Assembly (NCBI GenBank): GCA_002424635.1
Contig: DIKT01000061.1
Span: 1-51,365, forward strand
Origin: Desulfobulbaceae bacterium UBA5611
Lineage (GTDB): Bacteria; Desulfobacterota; Desulfobulbia; Desulfobulbales; Desulfocapsaceae
Direction of reading: 5' to 3'
Length of the DNA stretch: 51,365 bases
Shown: one piece after another, positions 1-8,874 of the stretch
Numbering within the stretch: the stretch's first letter is position 1
Layout of the letters: the number at the start of each line of letters is the position of its first letter
Translations under genes and position numbers: made by a program
Notes under the pieces: generated by a model
The model's database searches: none
What the model was told of the DNA's origin: nothing
Seen by the model: only the letters and a program-made list of their open reading frames with translations

Positions 1-1517
1 CCGCCAGCCAACACTCCGACTGCTTCAATTTTCTGGATCTTGAGTCGTTCCTGCTCGGTCCTATGTTGTTCCGTCACATCCCTGAACACGAGAACTACAC
101 CAATAATCCGGCTTTGTTCATCGCAAATCGGCGCGCTACTGTCAGCAATGCAGCGCTCTGTGCCATCTTTGGCAATAAGAATGGTATGGTTGGCCAAACC
201 GATTATCTGGCCGGTGACCAGGACCTTATTAACCGGATTTTCACAGGGCTGCCGCGTCTGTTCATTGACTATCTGGAAGACATCCAGGAAAGGCCGGCCC
301 ATGGCGTCTTGATTTGACCATCCGGTCAATGCCTCGGCAACCTTATTCAGCATCACGATGTTTTGTTCTGAGTCGGTGGTGATCACACCATCTCCGATGC
401 ACCTCAGGGTCACAGCCAACCGCTCGCGTTCAGCGGCAAGTAGTATGGCAGCCTCACGCCTCTCGTTGATATTACGCACCGATGCAATTATATAGCCCTT
501 GGCTCCGATCTTGGCGAACTTAAGAGCCACCTCACACCAGAACAGTTGGCCGTCCTTTCGTTTGCATAACCACTCAAAGGTTTGGGGCTGGTGCTGCGCC
601 TTACGAACTAATTTGTCCGCTTCCTCCTGGATATAGGGGTGCTCGCCTCCGCTTATCCGGCCGATTTTGAGCTGCAGGGCCTCATGATAATCATACCCGT
701 ACATTTCAAGCATGGCCCGGTTGACATCAAGGATAACGCCAGTCTCCGCGTCATGGATAAAGATCGCCTCGCTGGGCGAGTTATAGATTTCCCGGTAGCG
801 TTCTTCGCTCTCCCTCAGAGTCGCTTCCGTCCGCAGTCGTTCCTGGATTTCCTCCTCCAATCTCTGGTTGGCAAGCTTCAGGGCATAACTATTGCTCTCG
901 ACTTCTTTAAAGAGCCTGGCGTTTTCAATGGCGGCACTTACCTGATTGGCAAACAGACTCAGCACATCGAGATCGTGAACTGAAAAACTGCCGCCGCCGA
1001 TCTTACCAATTCCGGAAAGCCCGCCGATAATTTGCTTTTCACCCTTGGCACCCATCAGCGGCACTAACAAGGCCGATTGTTGTCCCTTCTCCCACCGGGT
1101 TTTCTTATCCATCCACCACTCATCGGACTCACCAAACAGGAGCGGCCGTTCATTTCTTAAGACCCAGCCACACATCCCCACTCCAGTCTTGAAACTCACA
1201 TTCAGCATGTCGGCAGAGCCAAGGCCCGACGTGGCCAGGTAGGTATAGGTTTCGCGATCAGCATCGATAATGGGAATAATGAGCAATTCGGCAGAAATAA
1301 GGTCACGGGCTGTGTCCGCCACCAACTTGAAAATCTTATTGATATCCAACTCGGCAATGATGGCTTTGCCAAGTTCAATAATTTTTGCAAACTCATCTTG
1401 CTGCCGGATCAAACTGTGACCGCACTCTGTCTCATTCACGGCTCGGCGCAGAAGATCGTTCTCTTCTCGCAGGCGCAGGTTCTGATGCTCAAGCATGGTT
1501 AGATTGTCACGGCTCAT
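1..1517 (-). CDS. GAF/PAS sensor histidine kinase, C-terminus outside the window
   Basis: The reading frame starts with ATG at 1517 and stays open to base 1, about 505 codons. A short N-terminal coiled coil is followed by a GAF domain (about residues 40-190, starting FAKIIELGKAIIAEL and ending QVSAAIENARLF). A linker helix and two PAS domains follow (about 225-340 and 345-480; the second has IVMLNKVAEALTGW). The last visible residues, RLKIQKIEAVGVLAGG, are the usual start of a HisKA dimerisation helix just before the IAHDFNN phosphoacceptor motif. The His box and ATPase domain must therefore lie beyond the edge. No membrane segment is seen, so it is probably cytosolic. It is the last visible gene of the block carrying cytochromes and the PilB-like ATPase, 29 bases after the DsrE-like gene. 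The kinase call is firm; the ligand is unknown. Confidence 0.88.
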   Translation of the reverse strand, partial: MSRDNLTMLEHQNLRLREENDLLRRAVNETECGHSLIRQQDEFAKIIELGKAIIAELDINKIFKLVADTARDLISAELLIIPIIDADRETYTYLATSGLGSADMLNVSFKTGVGMCGWVLRNERPLLFGESDEWWMDKKTRWEKGQQSALLVPLMGAKGEKQIIGGLSGIGKIGGGSFSVHDLDVLSLFANQVSAAIENARLFKEVESNSYALKLANQRLEEEIQERLRTEATLRESEERYREIYNSPSEAIFIHDAETGVILDVNRAMLEMYGYDYHEALQLKIGRISGGEHPYIQEEADKLVRKAQHQPQTFEWLCKRKDGQLFWCEVALKFAKIGAKGYIIASVRNINERREAAILLAAERERLAVTLRCIGDGVITTDSEQNIVMLNKVAEALTGWSNQDAMGRPFLDVFQIVNEQTRQPCENPVNKVLVTGQIIGLANHTILIAKDGTERCIADSSAPICDEQSRIIGVVLVFRDVTEQHRTEQERLKIQKIEAVGVLAG

Positions 1518-1546
1518 AGCAGTCTCTCCACAACACAGGTACTTGA

Positions 1547-2071
1547 TTAAAAAACCAAATTCACATGGGCATCCATAGTGTCCTTCATGTAGGTAGAGAC
1601 CCCCTTTATCTCCACATTGGGGACGATCAGGTCATCCACACTCAGCCCCAGGGCGTCACAGCAGATTTGGCAGATGTAAAATTTGACCCCTAGTTCATCG
1701 GCGCTGTGGATCAACTCTTCAAGATGGGGAATATTTTTCTTTTTGAGCATCTTGGCAAACAACACGGGGCCCAGACCCATCAGATTCAGTTGTGATAAGG
1801 GCAGATGCTCAGCCCCGCCGCGATTCATCATCTCAACCATGGGTTGAAGGATATTGTCGGTCGCCAAATCCCGATACAGCCCTTCTCGTGTCGGATCAGT
1901 GCGCCGACGAGCAAAAAGCCTTTTGCGCTTCTTCAGGCAGTTATGACCAAAGATCATAAACCACATTTTCATCTCAACACCCAAGGCGGCAAACCCTGTG
2001 GCAATGATAAAGGCGGCCAGAGCCTTGTCAAGATCTCCACTGAGAAGGAGAATTGTGCCTTTTTTATTCAT
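1547..2071 (-). CDS. DsrE/DsrF-like sulfur-relay family protein
   Basis: This 174-residue cytosolic protein starts at an ATG preceded by a GAGGA ribosome site. The N-terminus (GTILLLSGDLDKALAAFIIA) is the first beta-alpha unit of the DsrE/F/H fold. A conserved cysteine region near the C-terminus (ICQICCDALGL) matches the position of the active cysteine in DsrE2-type proteins that pass persulfide sulfur. Residues 45-75 form a basic loop (KKRKRLFARRR) typical of the longer DsrE2-like members. It lies 35 bases after a TusA-type gene. DsrE plus TusA is a recurrent pair in sulfur oxidisers and reducers, so both probably move sulfane sulfur in the cytoplasm. Substrate and partner cannot be told from sequence. 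Confidence 0.82.
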   Translation of the reverse strand: MNKKGTILLLSGDLDKALAAFIIATGFAALGVEMKMWFMIFGHNCLKKRKRLFARRRTDPTREGLYRDLATDNILQPMVEMMNRGGAEHLPLSQLNLMGLGPVLFAKMLKKKNIPHLEELIHSADELGVKFYICQICCDALGLSVDDLIVPNVEIKGVSTYMKDTMDAHVNLVF

Positions 2072-2106
2072 AAAATTCCTCGCACATTTCTGGAAGCAGT
2101 CCTTGC

Positions 2107-2331
2107 TTACACCTGAAACATAATTGTCACTTTTTTCCCCTCACGCTGGGTATCCACCAGCTCATGTCCTCCTTCACGGCAGAAATCGATGACTGAGTCC
2201 TCGAAGATAGGATCATCCCCAACGATGCTCATCATCTGCCCCTTCTGCATCGTCCGGACCTCTTTCGCCAAGGTAATCAGCGGCAACGGGCAGACCTTGC
2301 CCATGACATCAACCATTCTATTAGCAGCCAT
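2107..2331 (-). CDS. tusA: TusA-family sulfur carrier protein
   Basis: A 74-residue protein with the TusA/SirA signature CPLPLI, whose cysteine carries a persulfide in the family. It ends in a beta strand (KKVTIMF). The start is set at the ATG at 2331 because GGAGG lies seven bases upstream; an in-frame start at 2394 has no such site and adds residues unlike the family. TusA proteins deliver sulfur from desulfurases or rhodaneses to DsrE-type acceptors, tRNA thiolation or dissimilatory sulfur enzymes. The neighbouring DsrE-like gene supports a sulfur-relay pair. The symbol denotes the family only; the acceptor is not identifiable. Confidence 0.87.
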   Translation of the reverse strand: MAANRMVDVMGKVCPLPLITLAKEVRTMQKGQMMSIVGDDPIFEDSVIDFCREGGHELVDTQREGKKVTIMFQV

Positions 2332-2474
2332 CACATATCCTCCAGTGGTATGGGTACAGCAATTTAATTTTACTATCACAGTCCGTGAATTCAACTTCTC
2401 TAACCTCAGTGCGAAGCTGGTGGTGAAGTTGTCGTAACCGGCTCAGATTGACCTTACAACTGTATACGTTTGCT

Positions 2475-3308
2475 TCAATTAAACAGGCTGCGGGTATCCT
2501 CCAGCATAATCTCCAGTTCAGCCAGATTAATCTCGGAAAGTTCTAATATATTTGCTTCAATGGTCGCTTCAAGATTCACATTTTGGTCTTGAGTCGGACT
2601 GATACCAAGCTTATGGCATACTATATTGGCCAGGCGGACCATGACCAATAAGTGATCTTTTCGGTCAAAGTCTGCCCTATGGTGGTCTCGGACTACCAGG
2701 GAATATTGTTCAGGCATATCCCATTTCTGCATCAGAGCATATCCCTGCCGGGCATGTAGGGTGTCGATGGCTTCCAGGATTAAAGCATGTGGCATCTTGA
2801 TATTTTTAGTATTTCTCAACTGCTCAATGACTGTCAGGACAAAAAGTTTGCCCACATCATGAAATAACCCGACAAAAAAAGCCTGACTCAGGAGATCTTC
2901 AAATTTACAGCGCCGGGCCAGCCAGTGAGAAGCAAGGCCGCATCCGACAGAGTGCTGCCAGAGCTTTTTTATTAATTCATTAATTTCCGGATCTTTACTG
3001 TTGAACTGATTTTTAGAAGAGGCAAGCAAGACAATTCTCCCAACCTCTTGTATGCCAAGACGAACAATCGCGGCCTTGACACTCAATACCTCAACCAGAC
3101 CACGATAAAATGCTGAATTAGCCATGCGCAGGATTTGGCTGGCCAGAGATTGATCGCCGGTAATCAGTTTTTCCAGAACTTTGCTATCAGGTTCTTTTTT
3201 CACCAATTCCTGTTGTACCTTGAGGGCAGTCGGGTTGAATACCGGCAAAGAAATCTCACCGGAAGCAATGTATTTTTCAATCTCGTCAACAAAGGAATTT
3301 TCAGTCAT
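2475..3308 (-). CDS. HDOD-domain protein
   Basis: A 277-residue single-domain HDOD protein. The family start is clear (ISLPVFNPTALKVQQEL, then ILRMANSAFYRG), and a partial HD motif follows (GLFHDVGKLFVL, near residue 150). HDOD proteins are degenerate HD-superfamily modules, usually without proven phosphohydrolase activity, that act as signalling adaptors in motility, type IV pili and c-di-GMP circuits. The start lies two bases after the stop of the GspE/PilB-type gene, and its ribosome site (GGAGAA) sits inside the last codons of that gene, so the two are almost surely translationally coupled. A role in controlling the ATPase is inference from this coupling. Confidence 0.86.
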   Translation of the reverse strand: MTENSFVDEIEKYIASGEISLPVFNPTALKVQQELVKKEPDSKVLEKLITGDQSLASQILRMANSAFYRGLVEVLSVKAAIVRLGIQEVGRIVLLASSKNQFNSKDPEINELIKKLWQHSVGCGLASHWLARRCKFEDLLSQAFFVGLFHDVGKLFVLTVIEQLRNTKNIKMPHALILEAIDTLHARQGYALMQKWDMPEQYSLVVRDHHRADFDRKDHLLVMVRLANIVCHKLGISPTQDQNVNLEATIEANILELSEINLAELEIMLEDTRSLFN

Positions 3309-3310
3309 AA

Positions 3311-5173
3311 TTATTCTCCGGAAAGGCGGCGTAGTTCAGAAAGTGGTCTTGGCGGGGCCAGTTTTGGCAAACAACGGAGGATCTCATCGATAGTTGTGAG
3401 CCCTGCGGCGGCCTTTACTATGCCATCCTCCAGCAGCGTCACCAGTCCGGAATGCTCAACACTTATGCTGCGGATTTCATGACTGGTCCGCTGAGCCAGA
3501 ATAGCATCACGGACCAGTTCATTGAGGATCAGCAGCTCATAGACACCTATACGACCTTTATAGCCTGTTTGTTTGCATTCGGTACATCCTCGGCCTTTTT
3601 TGAATTGTCCTTCCCGGAGATCAGTCCCTGTACAACCCAGTCGCTGTAACTGTGCCGGGGTAACCTTGGTAGGCACTCCGCAAGCAGTACAAACGCGCCG
3701 CAGGAGCCGTTGTGCCAGAACACTGACCACTGTTGAAGAAACAAGGAAAGGGGCAATGTCCATGTTTAAGAGGCGGATAAGCCCTCCTATACTATCTTCG
3801 GTATGAAAGGTGGTAAGAACTTTATGACCGGTCAAAGCAGCCTGCATTGCCATGTCTGCCGAAAGACTGTCTCTTATTTCGCCAATCACAATAACGTCCG
3901 GATCTTGGCGGACAATGTGGCGTAACGTTTCCAAAAAAGTGAGATCAATTGATGGATCTATGGAACATTGAGCAATGCCGTCAATGACAAACTCAACGGG
4001 TTCCTCGGCTGTAATAATACTTATCTGAGGATTTTTAATATGCTTGACACAGCTGTAGACGGTTGAAGTTTTGCCGGATCCGGTTGGGCCAGTGACCATC
4101 AGAACGCCGCTTGGCTGGTAAACTGCCTCATCAAGAAATCGGTGCAGCATGCGGGGTGAAAGTCCCAGCTTGTTTATATCGAGTAATTCATCTTTTTGTT
4201 TGAGCAGGCGCAGGACAATATTTTCGCCATGAATAGTGACATACAAAGACACCCTGAGATCGATCTGCCCCTCATCATAATCAAATAATATGCGACCGCC
4301 TTGGTGCCTGCGCTTCTCCGAAATATCAGCCTTGCACATTATTTTTAGTCGACTGGTCAGGGCTAGAATAACCTCTTTTGGAAAATCTTTGTAATGACAA
4401 AGGACACCATCCTGACGGAAGCGCACATGCAGGCAGTCCCCGGAGGGTTCTATATGAATATCACTGGCATCTTCATTGATAGCAGCCAGAATAATGGAAT
4501 TGACAATCCCTATGATTGAGTTGTTATCAACATTGATCACAACCCCGGCGGCCTCATTGTGTAATAGTTTTAAGGTGTCAAGCAGGGTTTTTCGATCAGC
4601 AATGGCCGGGCGAATGTCTGTCCCGTATAAATGCATGGCAGCTTTCACGGCCACTTGATCAGTAGGATCTTTGAATGCTACCCAGGTGGACCCTTCAGTT
4701 GTTTTTAAAGGTAAAAAAGCATTTGTGGTCAAAATTTTCAGAGGAGCTTTGGCGACCAGTTGTTTGTCTATCGTAGAGATTTCGGGTTTGATCAGAGGAA
4801 ACCCTAGTTGCAGGGATAGAATACGGTAGAACAGCTTTTCCTCAATAAAGTTATACTTAATCAGAATATCTCCCAGCTTCAGCTCTTTTTCTCTCTCTTG
4901 CTGGATCTTGAAAGCAGCTTGCAGATCATCGGCATTCAGATAGCCAAGTTCAAACAAAAGATCGCCGATTCTTAAGGTCAACTGTGAACCAGCAATGGTT
5001 GCGTGAATCGCCTCATCGGTAATCAATTTGAGATCTTTCAAGACATTGAGGAGAGGCGCCGGTACTGTCAACTTTGCTCGTATTCTCTCCGCATACAGGA
5101 CATCTTTTTCCTGCAACATATTTGCTTGTAAGAGCAAGCCAACGATCACGCCATGGGTTTTACCAGTTTTCAT
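3311..5173 (-). CDS. GspE/PilB-type secretion or pilus assembly ATPase with two MshEN motifs
   Basis: A 620-residue cytosolic hexameric ATPase of the type II secretion/type IV pilus family. Two tandem MshEN-like motifs (residues about 68-91, RIGDLLFELGYL..., and 99-122, KLGDILIKYNFI...) match the family pattern for binding cyclic di-GMP. The catalytic part has Asp box SDIHIEPS (237-244), Walker A GPTGSGKT (362-369), His box and Walker B DPDVIVIGEIRD (424-435). A four-cysteine zinc module, CTAC...CTEC, follows. No gspD, gspF or pilin gene is in the window, so the machine it powers is unknown. Its neighbours are multiheme cytochromes and HAMP proteins upstream and an HDOD gene directly downstream. 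GAGG eight bases before the ATG sets the start. Family certain, pathway uncertain. Confidence 0.9.
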   Translation of the reverse strand: MKTGKTHGVIVGLLLQANMLQEKDVLYAERIRAKLTVPAPLLNVLKDLKLITDEAIHATIAGSQLTLRIGDLLFELGYLNADDLQAAFKIQQEREKELKLGDILIKYNFIEEKLFYRILSLQLGFPLIKPEISTIDKQLVAKAPLKILTTNAFLPLKTTEGSTWVAFKDPTDQVAVKAAMHLYGTDIRPAIADRKTLLDTLKLLHNEAAGVVINVDNNSIIGIVNSIILAAINEDASDIHIEPSGDCLHVRFRQDGVLCHYKDFPKEVILALTSRLKIMCKADISEKRRHQGGRILFDYDEGQIDLRVSLYVTIHGENIVLRLLKQKDELLDINKLGLSPRMLHRFLDEAVYQPSGVLMVTGPTGSGKTSTVYSCVKHIKNPQISIITAEEPVEFVIDGIAQCSIDPSIDLTFLETLRHIVRQDPDVIVIGEIRDSLSADMAMQAALTGHKVLTTFHTEDSIGGLIRLLNMDIAPFLVSSTVVSVLAQRLLRRVCTACGVPTKVTPAQLQRLGCTGTDLREGQFKKGRGCTECKQTGYKGRIGVYELLILNELVRDAILAQRTSHEIRSISVEHSGLVTLLEDGIVKAAAGLTTIDEILRCLPKLAPPRPLSELRRLSGE

Positions 5174-5286
5174 ATAGCCTCATGCAAATAAAGAGTTTGG
5201 ATCGCTAATTTTACAATGGTTCGGTTAAGAGCAAGAACAATCATCTTTCTCTCTGTAGCCTTGGACCGCGAATCCGGGGTCACTTT

Positions 5287-5706
5287 CTATATCTTTTTAT
5301 GGCAACTCATACATAACCGTTTTACAGTAGAACGGCGCAAATAATGACTATGAGAAGTTAACGCTTCTTTGCCCTTATCGTGGTAAAAATGGCAGGTAAT
5401 GCAGCTTGTTTGTCCTTTATTATCCAACACCAGGTCATTGGGAATAGTCATACTGGGCGTCATGTTAAGCGGATGAATGTTGCCGTTATTGGTATCAGTA
5501 TCATCCTTGCAGGGATAATGCTTATGGCATGTCAGGCAGATGGAGGGAATATCACTGTAAAAAGACAAGGCAATCCTTTCAAGGGGCAGTTTGATATGAC
5601 AATCAAGACAGCGGATTTCAGCGTCGTCATGGGGAGTTTTTGAAGCTGCCAGGCCATTGTGAGGCAAGAGCAGCAGAAGTGTGACAAGGTAAAAAATTTG
5701 CTTCAT
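5287..5706 (-). CDS. periplasmic tetraheme c-type cytochrome
   Basis: A 139-residue exported protein. The first 20 residues (MKQIFYLVTLLLLLPHNGLA) are a clear signal peptide. Four CXXCH heme-binding motifs follow: CLDCH, CLTCH, CITCH and CMSCH. Extra histidines (KHYPC, HFYHDKG, SHSHYLR) could supply distal ligands. It would carry electrons in the periplasm, though donor and acceptor are unknown. The ATG overlaps the stop of the preceding HAMP gene as ATGA, so the two are co-translated. With that gene it forms one of two cytochrome/HAMP pairs in this block. Confidence 0.88.
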   Translation of the reverse strand: MKQIFYLVTLLLLLPHNGLAASKTPHDDAEIRCLDCHIKLPLERIALSFYSDIPSICLTCHKHYPCKDDTDTNNGNIHPLNMTPSMTIPNDLVLDNKGQTSCITCHFYHDKGKEALTSHSHYLRRSTVKRLCMSCHKKI

Positions 5707-6272
5707 AGTTTCAGCAACTCCAACTCTTGTTTCATGGTTTTCAGACGACTATGACATTCTTCTATAAGAGTAGTGCTTTCCTGTTCATCTCCCTCCCCCA
5801 GCCTGCTGAGATTTGCGCTGTTGATTCGTATGACCTGAATTTTTGTTTTCAACGCTGTTCTCATTGCATCAAGCTTATCGGCAAAGGCTTGAAACTCTTC
5901 CTTTTTCCTTAAGGCGATAACATCTCGCAGATTCCCTCCTTTGATTGTCAGGATAGCTCCTTTTAATTTGATCAACGGCCCTTCAATTCTCGAAAATATT
6001 TTCATAAGTGTATAGCTGAATAATAAGATAACCACAATGACCGCAACGCCTGTAGTCAATGCCATTTCCTCGAAAAGCAGGTCGGCCATGGTTGTTTTGG
6101 GTATTTTCATAGTGTACAGGGACTTTTCAAGTTTTGCATGGGCAAGAAAGATAAAAACGAAAACTGCTGTCAGGTCAGAAATCAGGGCGGCCAGGGCAAA
6201 ACCGGCTATGAATCTAACCTGGACCTTTTTGTCGATAAAGTAGTTTCTACGTTCATTATGTCGTTGTGTCAT
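5703..6272 (-). CDS. HAMP-domain membrane protein without output domain (copy 1)
   Basis: A 189-residue inner-membrane protein. It has a short basic cytosolic start, TM1 at about residues 21-46, a periplasmic loop of roughly 25 residues, TM2 at about 71-93, a HAMP module (SRIEGPLIKLKGAI... to about 145) and a short C-terminal coiled coil. There is no methyl-accepting, kinase or cyclase domain, so this is the input half of a chemoreceptor-like protein standing alone. A ribosome site (AGGAGA) precedes the ATG and its stop overlaps the start of the tetraheme cytochrome. I infer that it reads a periplasmic redox or heme signal together with the cytochrome and passes it to a separate partner. Confidence 0.8.
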   Translation of the reverse strand: MTQRHNERRNYFIDKKVQVRFIAGFALAALISDLTAVFVFIFLAHAKLEKSLYTMKIPKTTMADLLFEEMALTTGVAVIVVILLFSYTLMKIFSRIEGPLIKLKGAILTIKGGNLRDVIALRKKEEFQAFADKLDAMRTALKTKIQVIRINSANLSRLGEGDEQESTTLIEECHSRLKTMKQELELLKL

Positions 6273-6343
6273 GATTATCTCCTAATAAAGAGGGCAAACA
6301 AGAATGCCGATATTCGAATTTCCATGCAGCTTTTACGATTCCA

Positions 6344-7162
6344 TTAATCCAGCATATGGCAGGCAAAACAGAGTGCACTGCCCCTGTCGCTCATAACCAG
6401 CTGATCCTGGCCCTGGCTGTAAGGATTGTGGCAGGAGCCACATCCTATTTGACCATCAAAAAAGTTGATCCGTTTATCAACTTCATCAATGGGGCGTAAA
6501 TCTGTTTTTCGACCTGGTCTCATTCGAGCCTGCTCATAATGAATACCGATAGGATGTTTTTTACCAAGTGTTGGTCCAGGAAAATTGCTGCCGTGATCCC
6601 ATCTGCCCGTATTCAGGGAGACTGAGGATCCCTGAGTGCTATCGTGACAACCGAGACAGTTTTTTGATAAGGGGTCAATGGTGCCGGTCGTTCCGCTTTC
6701 GGAAGCAATGTGACCGGCAGTAAAATGGGCCTCAGCCAGAGTCGACGCATGGCTTTCTCCCATGCTGTCATCACTGTGGCAAATCAGACAAAAAATATAC
6801 GGCGGCTCTTGCCGGCGCAGGAAGTTGGGGAACTTCTGGTAATCAGCATGAACATCATGGCAGGTATCGCAGGTTAACAATCCGCTTCTGGAGAGGGGCA
6901 TATCCCTTGGAACAGTAACGTTCTCGGGTATTATATCAACAGGATGGATATAGCCGCTTTCAAAGACGTCCTGATGACAAGGTTTACATGTCAAAGAGGA
7001 GCTTCTGACATTCAGGAATTCCGGTGAGTCCGGATGCCCCGTATGGCAGAGGATGCATTCAGATGGAGCAAAATCATGGGGATTCGGCCCGAGACAATAT
7101 GTCACCAGAGCAGCGAACAGACTAAAGAATAATAAACCCCATATAACGGTAAAGAGTTTCAT
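6344..7162 (-). CDS. exported seven-heme c-type cytochrome
   Basis: A 272-residue protein with an N-terminal hydrophobic segment (KLFTVIWGLLFFSLFAALVTY) acting as signal peptide or anchor. Seven CXXCH motifs follow in order: CILCH, CKPCH, CDTCH, CLICH, CLGCH, CGSCH and CFACH. The motif spacing and recurring HP/HD pairs resemble the doubled-CXXCH and NapC/NrfH-like periplasmic cytochromes of sulfate and metal reducers. The ATG at 7162 is preferred over a TTG two codons upstream; no strong ribosome site is seen. It sits between the two HAMP genes. Electron transfer is certain from the motifs; direction and partner are unknown. Confidence 0.88.
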   Translation of the reverse strand: MKLFTVIWGLLFFSLFAALVTYCLGPNPHDFAPSECILCHTGHPDSPEFLNVRSSSLTCKPCHQDVFESGYIHPVDIIPENVTVPRDMPLSRSGLLTCDTCHDVHADYQKFPNFLRRQEPPYIFCLICHSDDSMGESHASTLAEAHFTAGHIASESGTTGTIDPLSKNCLGCHDSTQGSSVSLNTGRWDHGSNFPGPTLGKKHPIGIHYEQARMRPGRKTDLRPIDEVDKRINFFDGQIGCGSCHNPYSQGQDQLVMSDRGSALCFACHMLD

Positions 7163-7287
7163 GGACAATACTGTTAGGATCGATGATTCTGCAAAAAATA
7201 TAATTTACCCTCTAAGGGCCACTTCCTGCGGGCATCAATAATGGCCGGTTAGCAATTTTTGTAATCTTGCACTGCTCTACCGCGCCA

Positions 7288-7836
7288 TCATAATTGGAAT
7301 TGTTCGGTCAGTTGATGAATTACCTTTGCCTTTTTCTTTATTTCGGAAAGGCTTTCCTCGCTTTCGTCCATCCCGGCAGCCAATATTTCTAAGGCTTGCA
7401 ATTCTTTTTTGATTTCCTGGAATTGGTGATGATACACATTTACCAGTGCATTCAGTTCTGCGGCCACAGGTTGTATGATATCTTTATCCCTGATACTGAC
7501 CCTTTCATTCAGGTGGCCCTCTATTATTTTTGTTACGAATTGGGTCAGCCGATAGAGGGGTTCTGCTATCCGATGTGAATAGAGCAGGGCCAGAAGAAGA
7601 ATGCCGATGATCATAAAGAGGAAGATATTTCCGAAAATTATCAAGGCCTTGTAGAAAATATCCTGTTTCAGGGCTGTGAGCATTTTGATACCCATAGCGT
7701 AGGTGGGGCCGATATCATGGTGCATGGTATAGTACAGGACGGCAAGGGTAGCTACCAGGCCGGTGATAAAAAATATGCACAAACTAAAGAGGACTCGGCT
7801 TTTGAACCAGGAATTGTCGGTATAAATATTTCTCAT
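7288..7836 (-). CDS. HAMP-domain membrane protein without output domain (copy 2)
   Basis: A 182-residue protein with the same layout as the HAMP gene at 5703-6272: TM1 (about residues 14-35), a 40-residue periplasmic loop, TM2 (about 63-86), HAMP (HRIAEPLYRLTQFV...), then a coiled coil. Sequence identity between the two copies is low by eye, so the duplication is old or the two were recruited separately. It is the first gene of the block and precedes the seven-heme cytochrome. AGGAGA lies upstream of the ATG. No output domain is present. A sensory or adaptor role is inferred. Confidence 0.78.
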   Translation of the reverse strand: MRNIYTDNSWFKSRVLFSLCIFFITGLVATLAVLYYTMHHDIGPTYAMGIKMLTALKQDIFYKALIIFGNIFLFMIIGILLLALLYSHRIAEPLYRLTQFVTKIIEGHLNERVSIRDKDIIQPVAAELNALVNVYHHQFQEIKKELQALEILAAGMDESEESLSEIKKKAKVIHQLTEQFQL

Positions 7837-8145
7837 TATTGTCTCCTGAATACAAACGTTTCCATTACTCTATGAGATAACAGAACCTACCAAAAGAGGA
7901 TTTATTTGCTACGATATTTCCATATCAATCAATCAGCTTGATATATTTTTGCCTAAATTGGGCCAAAACAGGTCAAGACATGGTGTTTTGCAGATTGAAT
8001 AGCAACAGAAGAAAAAAGTATCGTTTAATTATTTGAAATCACCATAATTTTATTTGTATTTTATTCCTACTAATTTATGCTTAGGCGCTTCTCGACACTT
8101 CACCGGCCTGCGTAGTTTTTTGCGCAAATCCGCTGGCATGATGGG
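7837..8145. other. AT-rich intergenic region
   Basis: About 309 bases without a credible gene. It separates the cytochrome block from the amidotransferase and contains the possible sigma-54 site. No repeat, RNA gene or terminator was recognised. Confidence 0.6.
7949..7966 (-). promoter_or_regulatory. possible sigma-54 promoter for the cytochrome/HAMP block
   Basis: On the minus strand TGGCCC-N5-AGGCA gives the invariant GG and GC with exactly ten bases between them, the spacing required by sigma-54. The elements deviate from TGGCAC and TTGCA. The site lies about 113 bases upstream of the first gene of the block. No enhancer site was recognised. Confidence 0.3.
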
Positions 8146-8841
8146 TCAGCTCACATCGCCCACAAGATACGCAAGGATGTTCGTCATCAGAACGTTGATG
8201 GCCGCATAGCTGGCTGCTGGTACGGCCCGTAATGCGAGTGCCGACTGAATATAACGCTGCGACGGCAGCAACTCATCGGCGCAATGGCTTATTAGTGCTT
8301 CTGCGCTCTGAGGAGTTGTCTCCAGGTGAAATTGCAAGCCGATCACTCGCGCCCCGATCTGGAACGCCTGATTGCGACAGGCAGCGCTGCTGGCAAGATG
8401 AAGAGCGCCGGACGGCAGATCAAACGTTTCGCCGTGCCAGTGGAACACCTCAGTGCTTTCCGGGAAATCAAAGGCGCCGGACACGGCCGGTTCCGCCAAT
8501 ACGGGAAACCAACCAATCTCTTTTTCCGGGCCGGGGTAGACCCGCGCCCCCAGTGCGCCGGCGATCAGCTGGGCGCCGAGACAAATCCCCAGCACGGCTT
8601 TGTCGCTTGCGATTGCTTGAGCAACAAAGTGTTTCTCAGCGCGCAGCCATGGCAGTTGCTGCTCGTCGTTCACGCTCATTGGCCCGCCCAGGATAATAAC
8701 GAAGTCGATATCAGTCAGCGGCGGCAACCGGGCGGGCTCGAAAAACCGCGTATAGGTGACGCGGGCGCCTCGCTGTGATAGCCATGCTTCGATACTGCCA
8801 AGACCTTCGAAGGGAACATGCTGTAAAACGTGGACGTGCAT
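8146..8841 (-). CDS. class I glutamine amidotransferase (GMP synthase-like domain)
   Basis: A 231-residue stand-alone class I glutamine amidotransferase. The nucleophile elbow GICLGAQL puts the cysteine at residue 87, and LQFHLE supplies the catalytic His172 and Glu174. The oxyanion strand LGGPMSV is also present. Such proteins hydrolyse glutamine or gamma-glutamyl compounds and resemble the GuaA amidotransferase domain or YfeJ-type proteins; no synthetase partner is nearby. The ATG at 8841 is chosen because GGAG lies six bases upstream. Base composition is richer in G+C than the cytochrome block. The true substrate is unknown. Confidence 0.83.
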   Translation of the reverse strand: MHVHVLQHVPFEGLGSIEAWLSQRGARVTYTRFFEPARLPPLTDIDFVIILGGPMSVNDEQQLPWLRAEKHFVAQAIASDKAVLGICLGAQLIAGALGARVYPGPEKEIGWFPVLAEPAVSGAFDFPESTEVFHWHGETFDLPSGALHLASSAACRNQAFQIGARVIGLQFHLETTPQSAEALISHCADELLPSQRYIQSALALRAVPAASYAAINVLMTNILAYLVGDVS

Positions 8842-8874
8842 AGCGGACTCCAAAGGATACGGGCTACACCAAGA

